Shown: positions 25,219 through 40,100, numbered from the stretch's first letter. The stretch is 55,145 nucleotides of DNA from Saccoglossus kowalevskii (GCF_000003605.2 NW_003137822.1:603519-658663), one strand, 5' to 3'. Numbers and translations: made by a program. The notes: a model not told the origin generated them from the letters alone.

Positions 25219-28200
25219 GTGAGTACGTTACAAATATTCCACGCTATCAAAACGTTGAAACGTTATATGCAGTCAGTGAGTTGTATGTTTACTTCGACAT
25301 CGACCTGTGTTAGAGTCGAACATGTATCCCCAATAAGCAGAGCACGCATGCCGAGGAATAATGCAAACGAGAAAACATATTCACCATTATTTAGGTAGTG
25401 ACCGCGCTGCATTAGTGGTCTTCATACCTAGGGAGTGTGTCGTTAATTCCCGTATAGCGAGGGAATGTCACGACTTACGGGCATTTGACGGAATGGTGTG
25501 TCGTAAAAATTAATCATGTTTATTGTGTTTAAAATGTTGTTTTAAATAAGGTGCGAAAACGCATTAACGTTTTCGAATCTTCCAACTCTTACAATCGGCC
25601 GGGCTTTTCAAGAGATATGCTATATTCACCACCATATAATCGAAGCCACGAATCGGTCGTTTTTGACGCGGTTCCCGACTGAACGAAAAAATATTTTTAA
25701 TGGCAGTATAAGGATAGTAATTATCTTGGAATCAAGGAAAGGATCCAATAATCAGCATTTGTTTCTCCCATTGTTTTGTGATGAGTTTCGGACTCGCTAG
25801 TTAATGCAAAACAATTCACACCTTGATGACAACTCACCAGTCGACCAATAAACAAGCCTTGTTTATTATACAGCAAATTACGAAGGCGGAGACCGTCACT
25901 CAAGTAGGGTGCCCACCCGTCAAATTTAGTCCTCGAAAGCCGACAATGGTGCGAATAAAGACCCTGCATCTTCGTGTCAAAATGCATGGCTGGGGTAACA
26001 TAGGTTACCGCGCCACGAATTTTTAGAATGATTAAATCAGCTTGACCCGCTTTGTCATATTGGATAGGGCCGGCCTGTAATCTGGTGCTTGTGCCGAGCA
26101 AGTGCTAGTGTACTAAATAAGGGTTTACTCTTAGTTGACTCCGGCAATATGCATGCACTCGCTAGTTTCATGTCTCCTGATTAGATTCTTCTTCGGAAAA
26201 TGCGATACAGCAGAGGCATGAGATAGAAAACAGGTAGCATTGGACACACCCACTTTTATGATGACTTTTAAAACATATTGGTGGTGTTTGCACATAGTTC
26301 CACCTCAAAGTAGTTTACATTATCACAAGGTCACCCAACTAGTGAAATATCATTAGATGGAAAGACCAGGAAGTTTGAAGAGTAATTTGCCACCCTCCCT
26401 GTGCTGTGTTTTTACCTTCTAAATGCAATTACCCTAACTTACAATCTAATCAGACGTCACTCAATGGTGCCGTTTGGTCTATGCCTTTCTTCTTTAGTAC
26501 TTGATATAGCACCGGTCTTTATTCCAGTACATCGTGTGTTATTGTCTTTACTGCTACAGACAATCATTCATTCACAGCAGTAAAGAAAAAGGATTATCGT
26601 AACCGCCTTGTATTACAAAATAACGCCGATACGATTGACTTTCATTGCAAAGAGAAAGAAAAAGACAAACACAAATGAACGATCAGAAATTTTGTTAGTC
26701 AGACAAGTAGCTGTCGTAAAACGGAGAGAAAAAAAACAAAACAGTAAAGAGTTTACGTAACGCGGATTCTGTCAAAAAAGTCAACGAACTTGATAAAACG
26801 CTTAGAAACCATCCGTTGCTAAGTTTCACTAAGTCGATTTATAAGCGCGATACGTTTGTAAGGTTTCCTCACCACCAGTCACGTGTTGTTTTGTACTAAT
26901 ACTTTACCGTGCTAAGTTGAAAACTAACCGACACGATATGGGTTGCTTTTCAAGGTGTTTCCATATATACAACATAATACGTACCCCAGCTCGAATTGAG
27001 TGAAATGTCTTTGTCCGTATTTCAAGAATAGAAAAATTCGCTGCGTTTGGGCGGGATAAAACACTGCCTATTAGACACACTATTGTTGTGCATATTGTAT
27101 TGTGACCACACATGAAAAGTGCATGTATGGGCATAGTGTACACCATACAGTATCATCGGCAATTCACTACCTTGTACTAAACTTAAAAACAAATCGCATA
27201 AATGACACTAGTCATTATGATTGGTCGACGACTAAAGTAAAAACAGCTCACCATTAACACATTTCAACGAATTTTTTAAATTACCTTCTTGAATTCGTTA
27301 ATTTGACAATCCCGTAGGTGTTTGATTATCATGGCATGTAAACACATAGTAAGTTCGTAACGAATAACAGGTGAAAGAAACACCACTATCGGCGAAATGT
27401 ATCAGGTATAGCTCACGGTTTCCAGTGCTCTCTATGAGTTGCACGCCCAAGATGTTCAACGGTCATACGAATTAAGACTAAAAACATATAATAATATAAC
27501 AATAAAATAACTAATTCCGCCTTGAAACTGCAACGGTCAATCGATATAGCAAGAATAAGCCATACTATCATCGAGTCTGCAACCTGGCATTTCTTCCAAG
27601 ATGGCGGCTGTCTTGGACGCCACATAGGAGTCAAGTTTTCACAACCTCGACGCTACAACAGAACCTTTTGCGACTTGTCCTTTCAATTGCAACTACTCTT
27701 TTAAACTAGGGTTGTAAATACATTTACACAGGGTTATTAATGCCAGTATATTCTCGATAAGGATGGATCGACCATGACATTTAATAGTAATTCCAAGCTT
27801 AAGCACAACTGTTTACGTTGTCATGATCGGCCGACTGAACTGGTCATTTGAAAATATCATCTTGACTAACACTGACAATTTCAAGTTCTCTCACTTTTAA
27901 AATAGTTTCATGATAAAAACAAGATAACTATTCTATGTCGACGAATACTTTCACATTGAGTGAATGAACATTGAGATATTTATCTCAAGTTAATTCCAAA
28001 AATGTATGGTTATTGTTGTTAATTATTCACTGTAATCGACACACCGACCGTCCATATTGAAATGTGCATATTTAATGTTCGATTGGTATCTCCTTTGCGA
28101 TGTGCCCCTAAGAAATGGTCGCTATGATAGGCAATCATTGGTTTTGAGACCAAGATTTGTCAGCGTACCGTGAGAAGAGTGAATTAGAAGGTTGGTGACT

Positions 28201-31200
28201 GTAAAAGACGACCGCTGTGATTAATTTGTGCAAATCATTAAACATTCAATGTGGATTCTGGCAAAAAAGAAATTGAGTAAAATTAATGAGTGATGAGTGC
28301 ACATGCGGGGGCAAATGTTGAGTCAACAAATACACGAAGAAACAGTGTTATAATTATTTGTTTAGAAAATACTGGATTTATGGCGGCCGTTAACTATTCC
28401 ATGGAGCGTAAGGTGTAGTACGGCCACTTCTTAAGATGTGCAGTATAGTTAAAGCATGGCGAAACAAAAAACTCATTAGCTGAAGAGCATTGTTCATTTT
28501 GCTGATCGCCTCCAGCCCCTTAGACGTGGAAAATTAAAATGTCTACGTTCCTATTTTGGCTTCAAGTTGTCCAGCCATGCCGAACTGCTGCTGCGTGTCA
28601 GCTTTATTTATCAGTACGGCGAATCGAAATCGTGACGAAAACATACTGAATCACACTGATATGCGGTTGAGTATATTGGATATCGATTTGGAAAGACATT
28701 ACTTTGCTGTATTTATGTTCCCGTGTTTCTGTCGTCAGTTCCGAGCAACTACTTTGAATTTCGTAGATGTACTCGGCGATGTATTGTTTTGATTTGGATA
28801 AACCTACCCGAACAACTGAATGTCCGCCATAACAAACGAAACACTCCGGTGGAACGAAAGGGCAAATTCCACGTACAGTATGTACGAATTGTAGAAGCCC
28901 CTACTATAATATTATCCCGCCTCCTATTCCTCCACAGTCCCAAGCGGAAACGAGCGTTATCCACATAATGTAATTATTGATTAACGTATCTTATAATTAT
29001 CAACTGAAAAAAATAATAAATCACAGCTTTTCGTGGCGTAACACAGCTATCGGGAGTCCGACGTAGTGATTTTCGACCTGCTTTTAATATTCGAGTCCGC
29101 TACGCGATAAACGAGCCTTCCCCGCAATATGTTTTTACATAGACTCCAAGAAACAAACAACTGACTGCTATGAATTTTGTAGTCTATTTTGTCTGTCGCA
29201 TGCACAGTGTAGCAATTGATGTCACGATTTACCCAACGCAAATTTAGGGTAAAGAACATGTATGACTGAAATAGACGAGACGGGAATATGGATATGTTTG
29301 TGTACACCACGGCATACTAGTACCCAGTTCCACTCACCCCCAAGCCACCAATAAATACGGTATCGTTTTCAACAAAGCGTCAGGAAACCTCAATATTTTG
29401 ATCAATTAAATCAGTTCGAAATTCCCAACTAGCCAATTATCTAATTTTTCGGGCGTAGTACATCAGTGTTTTTCTTTCTTCCCGGCCACTGCCGCTCTGC
29501 TAGGCGGATTTGTATCTCCCTTGTTAGCGGTTAGCGATGCAAATCCCAATAGATTCAGGTCACTGTTCCAAATAATAATTTTGTAAATTTAATTATCTAA
29601 ATGTTTGTAGATATAATTTTATGAAAATTGGTATAAATCGTAAACCATAGGGTCTAAATTGATTATTGAATTGATTATTAAGGTACACATTAATATAATA
29701 AAAATAGACATCAGCGGAGACTGGATACATTTCCGGTTACCTGTTTAATGTCACCTCCCCCAAATTTCCGGTGTTTTGATATATTTTCAAAACTCTACAT
29801 TGGCCAGGATTTATCTTGCTAAAATGTATTATTCGCCAAAGTAATTTATTTTAGGACTGGGCACATGCATGTTAATGAGTTTGTTGTATAGTTACTGATT
29901 ACCGCGTACACGCTGCTCCATTGTTGATTGTGACGGGAGCAGGGCAAATCAAAGACTGAGAAAATACTGGCAAATGAACACCAAGTAAATTGAAAATATA
30001 GAACAAATTAAGTGGTGTGCCACTCCATTCTCATGTAATAAATTACATTGATATGAGCAAGCGATGCAATGAAAGGGGCGAGGGAACACATTGAATACTG
30101 CTGTGTCGATTTAAGCCTACCTAGTTTGCGACCGTTTTAATTCCCTTGGGTTTCAAACCAGCATCTGTCGCCCCCCAACTTTCAATCACCCACTAAATAA
30201 TTTAAAAAAAACTTCTTTCCACAAGTAAATCAGAACCATATTTCGCTGAGATTCTTCTTTCTGAACTTCTTGATAATTTTTATCGGTACTTGATCGGAAA
30301 TACTATTACTATGCCGTGCACTCATCCGATCTCTTGTCACACACATACATGCACGCACACGCACGTCGGGTTGCAAAAATATGTATACCACATGAAGAAG
30401 ATTGAGACATAATTTGGCAAATGCACTGCAGTGTAAAAAAGATTAGCACGACCATTCCGCTTTAAAATCATGTTGGTAATAGCGATATTTGAAAATTAAA
30501 GCCATTTCAATCAGCTGAAGTGCACTTAATAACATTCCAATTTGCCCCTTTATTAGATCACACTAGATGGTTTCTCTCATCCACTGTTCTAACCTCCTTA
30601 CTCTGTGTTTTACCGCGGGCAAAGGAAACACTATTCCATAATGTTATTTGCAACCATTTTCCACCATTCTCCCCCAATGATAATGGTGTCTATATGATGT
30701 CTTCAAGGTTGAACTATGTGTGTAGATCACCGCATGCTGGCCTAGGTCGCGTAATGTTCCTCTTATTAATTAGCCTAAATTCATCCTATCTTTAAAAGTT
30801 ACCTACAGAATCGATTAGGTGATTGATTTTCAGATCAATTATGTTATTATTAGATGTAGCGGTGATCGCAGATTAGTCATTTTTTTCGACTGTCCGCCTC
30901 GCATTAAACATGTCAACGAAACTCGAGTCTGACTGGGCATTCATTGCACTCCTATGACGGTATACACTATACCTTTCAGGCCTAGACACAATGTTCGCCT
31001 TATCAAATTGCGTTTTGCCAACATACCGTAAACTTGTAGCGCCCAACTTTACGCTTAAAAGAGCGAGGTACGGAGAGGTCTTTTATTTACTTCTTGTCAA
31101 GTAGCCAATAAAACTCGCATCAATCATGATCACTTGTAAGTGAGTTGCTACCGTGGAGGACGGGACCCGTGTCATATGTTTATATGCTTAACACTTGTGT

Positions 31201-32559
31201 TATTTTACTAGATACTGTATTAATATACACGAAGCGTATTGAAAGCATGATCAATTTCAATGTCATACTTTACACATACACAAAAAAAAAACTTTAATTT
31301 AAATATGTCAAACAAATTGCTTTGTCAAGTATGCATTTTCTGTAATACGTACGCTTTGTGCGTATGTTTTTCTTTCTTCCACTCTCGCCGCGGGCGTGCT
31401 ATAAAGCGTATACGCTGTACTTCGAGTCCGATGGGTTGGCGGTTATTTATTGTTTAGCTAAATATTTTGACCAAACCCCACTGTTCGTCGCCTGTCTTCA
31501 ATATGTGCAGTGTATCGCGCCGCAAACGATGTCATCGACAACATATTGTGAATTAAAACGCTGTGAAATATAATGAAACTACAAAATGCAATAAAAATGA
31601 AATAACACATTTTGAAATTAGTGATGAGAGGGTGGGAGTGAGATTTATGATTAATTTGTTAATGTCCCAATTAAGTATTTGATTAATTACTTCACATAAA
31701 TGATCACTAAGTATTTGTTTCTCTGGGGATAAACCCATCACACACCAATTACCACGTGCTGATAGTTAAAGCTATTCACTGTTACAGTAAAAGAATTTTT
31801 ATTAGCAAATGATTCTGAGGTAATTACTGACACAGTTTTCGTATAGCAAGAGGAGGTTTGCGTGAAATCCGTAGTGCCTTTGCCCGGATTAAGCATCGCG
31901 ATGTTTAATACAGCTGGGGTCACAATGTATTACCATACCTAAGTATATAGAGTTGATTTTTGTTGTACACTTCATTCATGTTAATTTGACAGACAACAAG
32001 CTTAGATTTGTGTAATAACGATACCAGCCTAATGGGACACGGTGTTCTCTGACGATGGATCGATTGTACCAAGTCATGTGTGTCTCATGGGCTAAAATTG
32101 GGCATCCTGTTTCCATGGATATTTAAATTAACTGGCAAGTGTAATGAAGCCCAGTGTACTCATGAGTTGTGTATACCGTGGGTACCGTATTTTCATATTA
32201 CTGTCCGTTGTTCTGACTTTACTATTCCACGCCACTACAGACCTGCAAGTGCTATATCATATTAGGTATAAACACTGCCACAGCTGCTCTAGCCCTCTTT
32301 TATTTCCATCCTGTCCGAAAATAGCGACTATTGCCACAAAATTGTGTTTCAAATCTAGGTTATGATTTAACTCGGTAAGCCCGTTTTTTTAATTAATAAT
32401 TAATATGAACGTTCAATATGTGGAGTGAATAATAATTTCTGATCGTGAGAAATATCGCAAAACATTTTTTGTTGGAAGGCGTCATCAGTCATGTTTGATT
32501 CGACTACACACAGTTATTTGCTTTGGAAATGTACTCATTGTCCCTGATTGTATTTACGG

Positions 32560-32579
32560 ACGGATCATGGTTGATCCGT
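32560..32579. repeat. 8-bp perfect inverted repeat
   Basis: ACGGATCA and TGATCCGT are separated by TGGT. It could form a small hairpin or a dyad protein site. No gene adjoins it. Confidence 0.85.
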
Positions 32580-33649
32580 GTGCGTAATATTCCTCGCTCG
32601 TGCGACCTGTTTGTTGTTGAGCAGCTTGAATTTGTAATGATACTCAAGCGCTTTCCCAGGTTGCACCAGTGACAACAGCATCCCTGTTTACTGAATACAT
32701 GTTTATATGAGACAGGGGCTGTCCACCCCACTCCTTTGAACCCCAATATTGGTGAGTAGGTGCCGTTTTAATTTTTCTCAACCAGATTTCAGAGGCTAAC
32801 AAATGCTGGACATTGTCCTCAACTTTAGACTGTACCTACTTATTCAAAACCACGGTAGGTAGTCTTTTTAATACCGGTGGAGGTTCATTATACCCTGTCT
32901 TATTGTCCCCTATCAATCTGAAAGGTGCACCCTATTTGTCGTTAGATTCTATGTAGTGATTGACGAATGGAGTGAATGGCAAATTGGACTCTATGCAAAC
33001 CCATGTATAGAGCTCTACGTGAGTAATTACGAGACATTCCCTAGTTAACCGGCCAAACGACATTATTGTCAATGGAACTGCTATCTCGAGACCTGAAAAC
33101 ATATACCTGTTACTTTGAAATCATGCCTGCGTTTCCCTGCTAAACCAAATCCCTGTCAATAAGCAAAAAAATGATGGAAGATGTTTTTCTACTCTGGGGA
33201 TCTGTTGGTTATTTTTATCCTGGGAATGGATTAATATGCAGTGTTAAACTATACCCGTCTCTTTAACAACAAGCTGGATTTCTCATAATCTCCAACCTGG
33301 TCGAAAATAATTGAGAATAGTATTGGAAAACAAAAATACTGGTATCATAGTGTTACAAAAAGAAAACAATGGCGGACGGCTAAGTTAAACTTACATCCTC
33401 GGGCATTTTTTATGTAAACGAAAAGATCATAGATGAATGAAATACTACACAGGTGTTGCCCGACGTGTCTTGTCAATTCTTGGTTACAATCGATCATCTT
33501 CTGCCCTCACAATCTTTAAGTTATTCCACGCACGTGACTATTTTTTCTCTCTCTTGATTAAATAACAATGTAAAATTGTCGTTTCTTTAGAAATTTACAA
33601 TAAAGACAATTCCTTGAAAAAAATAAACACGTTGGCTTTATTAATTAAC

Positions 33650-33668
33650 TATCCTGGTAGCCAGGATA
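33650..33668. repeat. 8-bp perfect inverted repeat with 3-nt loop
   Basis: TATCCTGG, then TAG, then CCAGGATA. It is a compact hairpin or dyad in intergenic DNA. Confidence 0.85.
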
Positions 33669-34977
33669 AAACTCTATGTATTGTCTTTTCAATAGACATT
33701 GTTGTGATCAACAAACAGTCCGCCAGTTTCATATAACAGCGGGCCCCGCGAACACGTATCGATATCACAAGACAATTCAAGACAGCACTAGTTGGTTTCT
33801 AATGAATATACAGAGGCACCCGCATCCATTTCAAAAACGTGTTTCTTTAACGAATCTCAAGTGAAAAAAAAAAAACAGTTTAATAGAAATAATAAAAATT
33901 ACGCCCGTAGTGTTTGTGTCACAGAAGGTATATGGTCAAAAACAGCAATTTTAACTTTTCGTGATTCGTGACAGTTACTCATACTCCTAAGGCAGATATC
34001 GCGTGCGGTTTGATAACCATACAGTTGCGGCATACTCCAAAATCCGGGAATGAGTTGGTAGCCGGTGTCGGCGAATATCGTGAAATTACACAATACATTG
34101 AATTATCTGTCTTTTATTTATGGGGACGCGCACTTCCACAAAATGCATGACTGAGCGTTGGTCGGACCGCACGGTGCTACTTAAATTGTGCGGTTCCGGG
34201 TGGAAGGGTGTTTGTTTTCAATCACAAACACACACACATACTAATATAAAGGCTCTTTTTCTTATTTATACAATAACTCAACTTAATATTTTATATATTG
34301 AGGCAAAAGAAACATATGTTGACCTGTGGTTTACTGTATCTAAATCTTGTCAAATGAAACTTTCAATAAACGAGCGTAGTTGGGTTCGTGAAGAAAAGTA
34401 ACGGATATTTTAGACTTTTTAATTTCTTGATCATACGATTAAAGAATTTAGTTTGTGATGTTTCTCTGCTAAAATAAATTATGTCAACTGTCACGTGATC
34501 AACCCAATAAACAAGGAGATGTGATGTTCATACTATTCCATACACACTGGGGCGATTTTGCTTTAAAAATATATTTAGGAAAGTAGTTTCGTTGCCGCTC
34601 TTCAGATATGTTAATAATCTCCATTATTTTAATAATATATTAGGCCGTTGTCTTATCATGCCCCTGGTTTAAATTTTGTTTATCAAACATAAATTGTAGA
34701 ATGATCAGTTTAAATTTTTCCTACGATTTTTGTAACATTTTTTTTGTGTGGTCATCGTCGGTAATATATATTTATACAGAAAGTTGCATGATTGTAGGCT
34801 AAATTTAAATATTGTATTCATGTCGTGTGACCTGTGACCCCGGGTGACGTTTTGGAGAGGCACGCCGCTCATAGTGACCGTATTTACAAAATCCATGTTG
34901 TGCAAGTGTGCGATGTTTATTTCTGGGTAGTGAAGAACAATTGTTGTATCTGTGTATATGTTAATTATACGATAATA

Positions 34978-35010
34978 AATATTGTCGGCATCGATGTGAA
35001 TATTGTCGGC
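34978..35010. repeat. direct repeat, 12-nt unit, 21-nt period
   Basis: AATATTGTCGGC occurs at 34978-34989 and again at 34999-35010. Confidence 0.85.
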
Positions 35011-38000
35011 GACGGTCTTGATCTCGGTTGAAGTGTGGTGCATATTTTATATCAATATGCTATGTTTCAGCCCTTTTCACCTGGTGGCCAATATCTCGTA
35101 GTATTGTCGTGTGACTATATCGGCGAATACATAAAAATCCTTGTTGATTTCCAAGGGTTCAAATTTCCTGGCAAGATTAGTCAAATTGGAACAATCCGTG
35201 TTCTGAGTATTGTATCGGGTCACGAATTGGCCGTGACTCTTGGATCAGAATGCATCGATCTGAAGCCTAATGCTTTGTGTATGTAATTATGTAAAAGAAA
35301 ATATTGATATGGATTGTTGTTAACGGTGTTTGGGATAAATACGTCAGTTCTGCGATTTCTCCCACACTGTAAGTCATCTATACTGCCCCATTGCGCCGAT
35401 CATGTGCTGGTTATATCGCAACAAAAACATGAAACGAAGTATCCACTGCTAAATTGAACAGCGGGTTTTCCTAATTCAATACAATTTACTACGGTATTTT
35501 GCAATAAGTATGATTTTCAATAGCCAGATGGGTGTTGATGAAAGCCTCTATTATAATGGTGTCAGACGTGAAATACACACACATCCGGTGTAAGGCGACA
35601 GTGACAAGGGAAACGGTATGATTCAGGGTATGGGGATAAGCTTCGTGATCCGCTGTGGCCATTTACAGTACCGTACATGTTATGTTTTATCGTGTCCCAA
35701 CGATCGGTGATTTGGAATATATCTCTCTCAGCTAGCCTGCTATATTATTGCAATTTTGCATGTTAATGTTTGTATATCGGCATATAATGAAATGTACTTT
35801 CATATAAATATTTAATCAATCGAGTTAGATCACGGCAATTAGAAACCCTATTTCGGCAAACTTAAGTTCCTGTGTAGAAGCATTTAATACAACTCTCCTG
35901 CCTGTAGATCCAAGATTCTGCTAATACCGGCATATTTAAATCGTACACCTTAGGAGTTTAAGGTCTATGTTTGAATCAATAAAAAGGGTTGGAGACGAGC
36001 TTGATGCGTACACTTAATTGACACATATGTGTGTACAAAAACATAACATTTTTTTCTACCGATATTGTTCTCTTTGTAGCAGACGGAGGGGCATTTCTAA
36101 TAAACTGGCTACTGCTCGTGCAAACAGCTGTTTTCGATTTGGGTTCATTGTTAGGCGGCCATTCAATAAACAACCACACATGTATAGTAGAAATAATTGT
36201 CTTCGATCCAATCTGTTGTGTAAAAACAAATGAAAAAAATCATACTGCCCTGAAAATGGCAACGAGGAAATTAAAAAATTTAAAGAATTTGTTATTTATG
36301 CTATCGATACAAAAGTGTGATATAAGTTTGACTGAAAAGTAAAATGTACATAATCCAGTAAAGTGAGATTACACCTTTACACCGCCAACTGGATGTCGAC
36401 TTTCGGCCCAGCTCTATTGTGAACGTTAACGATCAAGGAAAAGCCGCGGATCGGAAAACTATACCACAATATCCATGGAACAATGTTATCATGGCTATCT
36501 GAAAAATGTGACCTTTATCGTTATAAGAGTTAGACCAGTGTTTGAAAGTACCCGGCACAAATCGTATCCCCATCCCACTCCTCTGAACCCCGCCGCACTA
36601 CTTGAAATAGTAGGGTGACATCGGATATGTACAAATCGGACCATTTTGTTAAAAAAAAGGGGGATCGTGAGTGGGAACAAATTGGAATAACTCAAAGGCA
36701 ACTGGAACTAATGGTTGGTTGTGCCATCGCGGTGCATCCAACGTTATATTATGAGGATGGTAATTTTGGGTAAAATTGACACAGTAGGTTATAACACATG
36801 CCTTGTGTTATACGTAACATTTATAACCGGTAAATACACCTTGTATAGTAAAGAGATTTACTCCGGTATATGTAGTAGTCAGTAGTCAAGAAAGATCGAA
36901 GTTTTGACATCAATTATACGCATAGATCATAGTTAAAAGGACGGAGCTTATAGTGGGGATTTACGTCTAAACCGTATTGAACGAAATATCGAAGAACGAC
37001 CGCGTTATAGTTGTAATTTCAAAATGTCAACTGAATAAGTTTATGAGCACATGATTGAGGTATCCCACTATGATGCCCCGGGTGGATATTCGGGAACACT
37101 AACTTACAATTAATATGGGGGTAGAACAAACTGTCATGTGACTTTATGTGCCTGTAAAAGTCCTTCCCCTTAATTCTCCAGACCGGAATTTTTATTTTTG
37201 AAATACTTCATTATATTCTAACGTGAATACATTATTTAGATGATATTGTTGTGAAAGTGGGTTCTCGTTTAAAGGGTCGACCATTATAATTTGGAAAAGG
37301 GGGGGATATAATTTACACAGCCACCCGCAACACATGATGTATGTTCTTAAAAAGAACAATGTAATTTCAACGAAATCTCTTCTAAAAAAAATAACAAAAA
37401 ACAAAAAATACCAGCAAGTATCAATGTGCGGTGTTTGTCCGGGAGGGATTTGACCATAGGTCCATTTATGTTAAAATCGGTCCCAAGTGCGTTACCCTTT
37501 GCGATTACTATAATCAAATTGACTGGAAAATATGTTATTCTGCTCCATGAGGAAACAACTCCCTCCGCATCTTGGCTAGGGTCTAGGTTTCAGAGCACAT
37601 TTTGCCCCGTGTGGATTTTCGGCTTCTTAAAGTAAATCTTACAATATTTGCGACGTCTTCATTCGTCGGTTGCCATGGCGGGTGTCATGATGTGGAAAGG
37701 TCGGTCTCGAGGAGAAGTGATTCTTTGTAATGCTTGTAATTGGTTGTATGACATCAGGTGATAATTTGCATGAAATTACAGTCTGTGTCTAACATCATGC
37801 ATAATTCGATCGATCCAATCTAACAAGAATCTGTAACTTTTACTGTGGACGTAACATGTGTACGGTACATGGGAGGGGGCAGATACCGAGAACAATCGAC
37901 TCGACATTCGACAATCTGAGTCATAGAACCACTACGAAAGGGACACAGGACTGCAGAACCACATTTCAATTTACAAAATTAAGTCATAGGCACTTTATTT

Positions 38001-38900
38001 TTCGCACCTTTGAATCCAGTGTAAGTGGTCGAAAGCGATCTGCCGTGTGAGTGTCCAACGCTTTCTCTTGAAGAATGTTTTAACCCAGCAAAACACGGGA
38101 AGGCTTTTAAGAGACGCAACAGTCAAAGAGCCCGTCTCCTTTCACACGCAAAAATGCTAGTCAAATACGACTCGATCTAATGCCTTTCTTTGTGCTCGGT
38201 GTTCTTTTTAAGTGAAATTTGGCTCATTGAGCTGCATGGGTCGGTCGCCATTGTTGGCGCATCGGTAGCATGGGGGTCAGTACTCCGCCATAGAAACAAC
38301 GCAAACACACTATTTACTTTTAATTTGCCGATATCATTTATACATGTATACAGATTACAGCATGTAGCGCGGATGAGAATTGTCTCATCGGCGGAAAACG
38401 CACATAAAAGAATTTTTTAAATGCGTCAAATTATTACATTAAGTATTATCGTAACTATGTGATCGTACCAATAACAATATTGATTGAATGCGCACGATGG
38501 AAGTGCCATTCCCATCAAATTACATAGATACTAAGAAGAAAGAAAGAAAAATAAAAAATGTTGAATCAAGAAATGAACATCAACGGCGCGGTATGAAATT
38601 GAACAAATCACATGCAAGTCCCCGGCGGATTGGTTTTCTTAAGAAAAACACACTTTCATTATTGATATGGTTTGGTAATTAATTTGAAGAATAATGAGAA
38701 CTAATGAAATTCACTATGATTCAGCCAGGCGATGTGATTTCATAGTTAGAACGAGAATGCACAGTACACTGAAATAAACGAGCGTGAAAGGGGAGCAAAT
38801 GTCCTCATTGCCATAGGGAAATCACGATTTGCGTAGAAAAGCGTTATGTTTTAGCAAATTAAAAATCGTAAAGTGCACTGTATTGTTTACATGTCATTTA

Positions 38901-38908
38901 TGACGTCA
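38901..38908. promoter_or_regulatory. palindromic CRE (TGACGTCA)
   Basis: A perfect CREB/ATF site lies 1.78 kb upstream of the otx start codon and about 570 nt before the CCAAT cluster. The match is exact; function is inferred. Confidence 0.35.
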
Positions 38909-39474
38909 GATCGCAAAAACTAATCCTTATTTACATTTTGATGACCTGTAGTTGTCAGGGAAGTAAAGCATGGTGTAAAAATACTATTACCTTTTTTTTT
39001 CTGGATTTCCATTCACACTTCCTGGGTGTAAAGTATTTCGGGATGCATCTGTACGGATGCCGTGCGACCGGAAGAGAAGCACATATACACTATGCAAAAA
39101 GGATGAGGCAAAAGAGCGCACGAATTGTCAGTTTCCGGTGTATACGCTTGTCACTCCGGCTTTGGGCCACCCAAAATTGACGCGTCAAATAATTGTTAAT
39201 GTGTGTAATTAATACAACATAACACTCGTCATAATGTGTCTAAAATTTCCTGTAAACAATCAGGGGGTTGCTATCAGTCAATAGTATACCCTAGGAAGGA
39301 CAACATTTAGTAATTCGAACCTAGCGCCATGAAAAGACACTGGTAATGCATACTTTGAAAAATGAACAACTTCCTTTAGTGTACTGGTACGGCTAGCGTG
39401 TCACTTTCCTACATGTTGTGATGGTATTAAAAGTCACCAACTTTAGTCGTCTTGAAATTCAAACATACAGAACA

Positions 39475-39535
39475 CTGATTGGTATCGGTTCCGCCTCTAC
39501 TCCACCCGCCCCAATCGTTAACGTGCCGTATATCT
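39475..39535 (+). promoter_or_regulatory. CCAAT / GC-box cluster upstream of otx
   Basis: A second NF-Y type box, CTGATTGGTA (39475-39484), lies 26 nt before a CCACCCGCCCCAAT composite (39502-39515). The composite joins a GC-box-like run to a direct CCAAT. A TATAT-like stretch follows at about 39528-39533. Three CCAAT motifs within 640 nt upstream of the first coding exon support a promoter zone, although the exact start cannot be placed. Confidence 0.3.
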
Positions 39536-40100
39536 CACTGATAGGCGCACAATAACGCGTGTCCAGTAGAATACATTTATGCATTTTCTGCCAATTGTGA
39601 TTTGTAGGCGTGCATAATATTCATGGTTGCTTTCCAAAGCAAGGTCACACCACCACGTCACATGTGTGTGTTTTCGTTTACATTTCCTTGCTGCTAGTCG
39701 CTGACTATATACAAAGAAAATAAACATTTTCGGAGCAGAAAAAATAATCGGTAACTAATAATTCGTTACAAAATTTTGTTTATAGCCATTTTATTTATTA
39801 ATTTTTAAAACACTTAGGTGAAAAACAGTATATGCCCATTTCTACAACCCGCCTTCTTACTTATGAAGCTCGTTTTAAACGACTTATGATTGTCATGAAC
39901 TCGCTCGTGTTGGGGTGGTTACTGTTCGAAAAGAGGTGACCCAAAGTCACATTGAAAGAAGATAACACAAAACGAAAGTGTAATTGTCTGATGAATATCT
40001 TTGGTCGCAATTCACTTGCTTGCCCGTGCACGGGAAATAATGCGTACAGAGAACATTGAGAGGGCTTGACACAATAGTGCGCATTGTCCAGTATGCTGAC

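Larger units (their letters stand above)
25225..39474. other. gene-free upstream DNA (intron 0 if the distal exon is real)
   Basis: No coding gene was recognised in about 14 kb. It contains a POU octamer (29537-29544), perfect short inverted repeats at 32560-32579 and 33650-33668, a 21-nt-spaced duplication at 34978-35010, a reverse octamer at 37764-37771 and a palindromic CRE at 38901-38908. An 83-codon frame at 35035-35286 has balanced composition but no recognisable family. Confidence 0.5.

Noticed and set aside
35035-35286. 83-codon frame with hydrophobic, protein-like composition
   Set aside because: No known domain and no splice or promoter context. Frames of this length occur by chance in 55 kb.
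32718-36595. Near-identical 18-nt strings (CCCACTCC.TGAACCCC) at about 32726 and 36575
   Set aside because: One shared 18-mer with a mismatch is expected about once in a window this size, and the flanks do not align.
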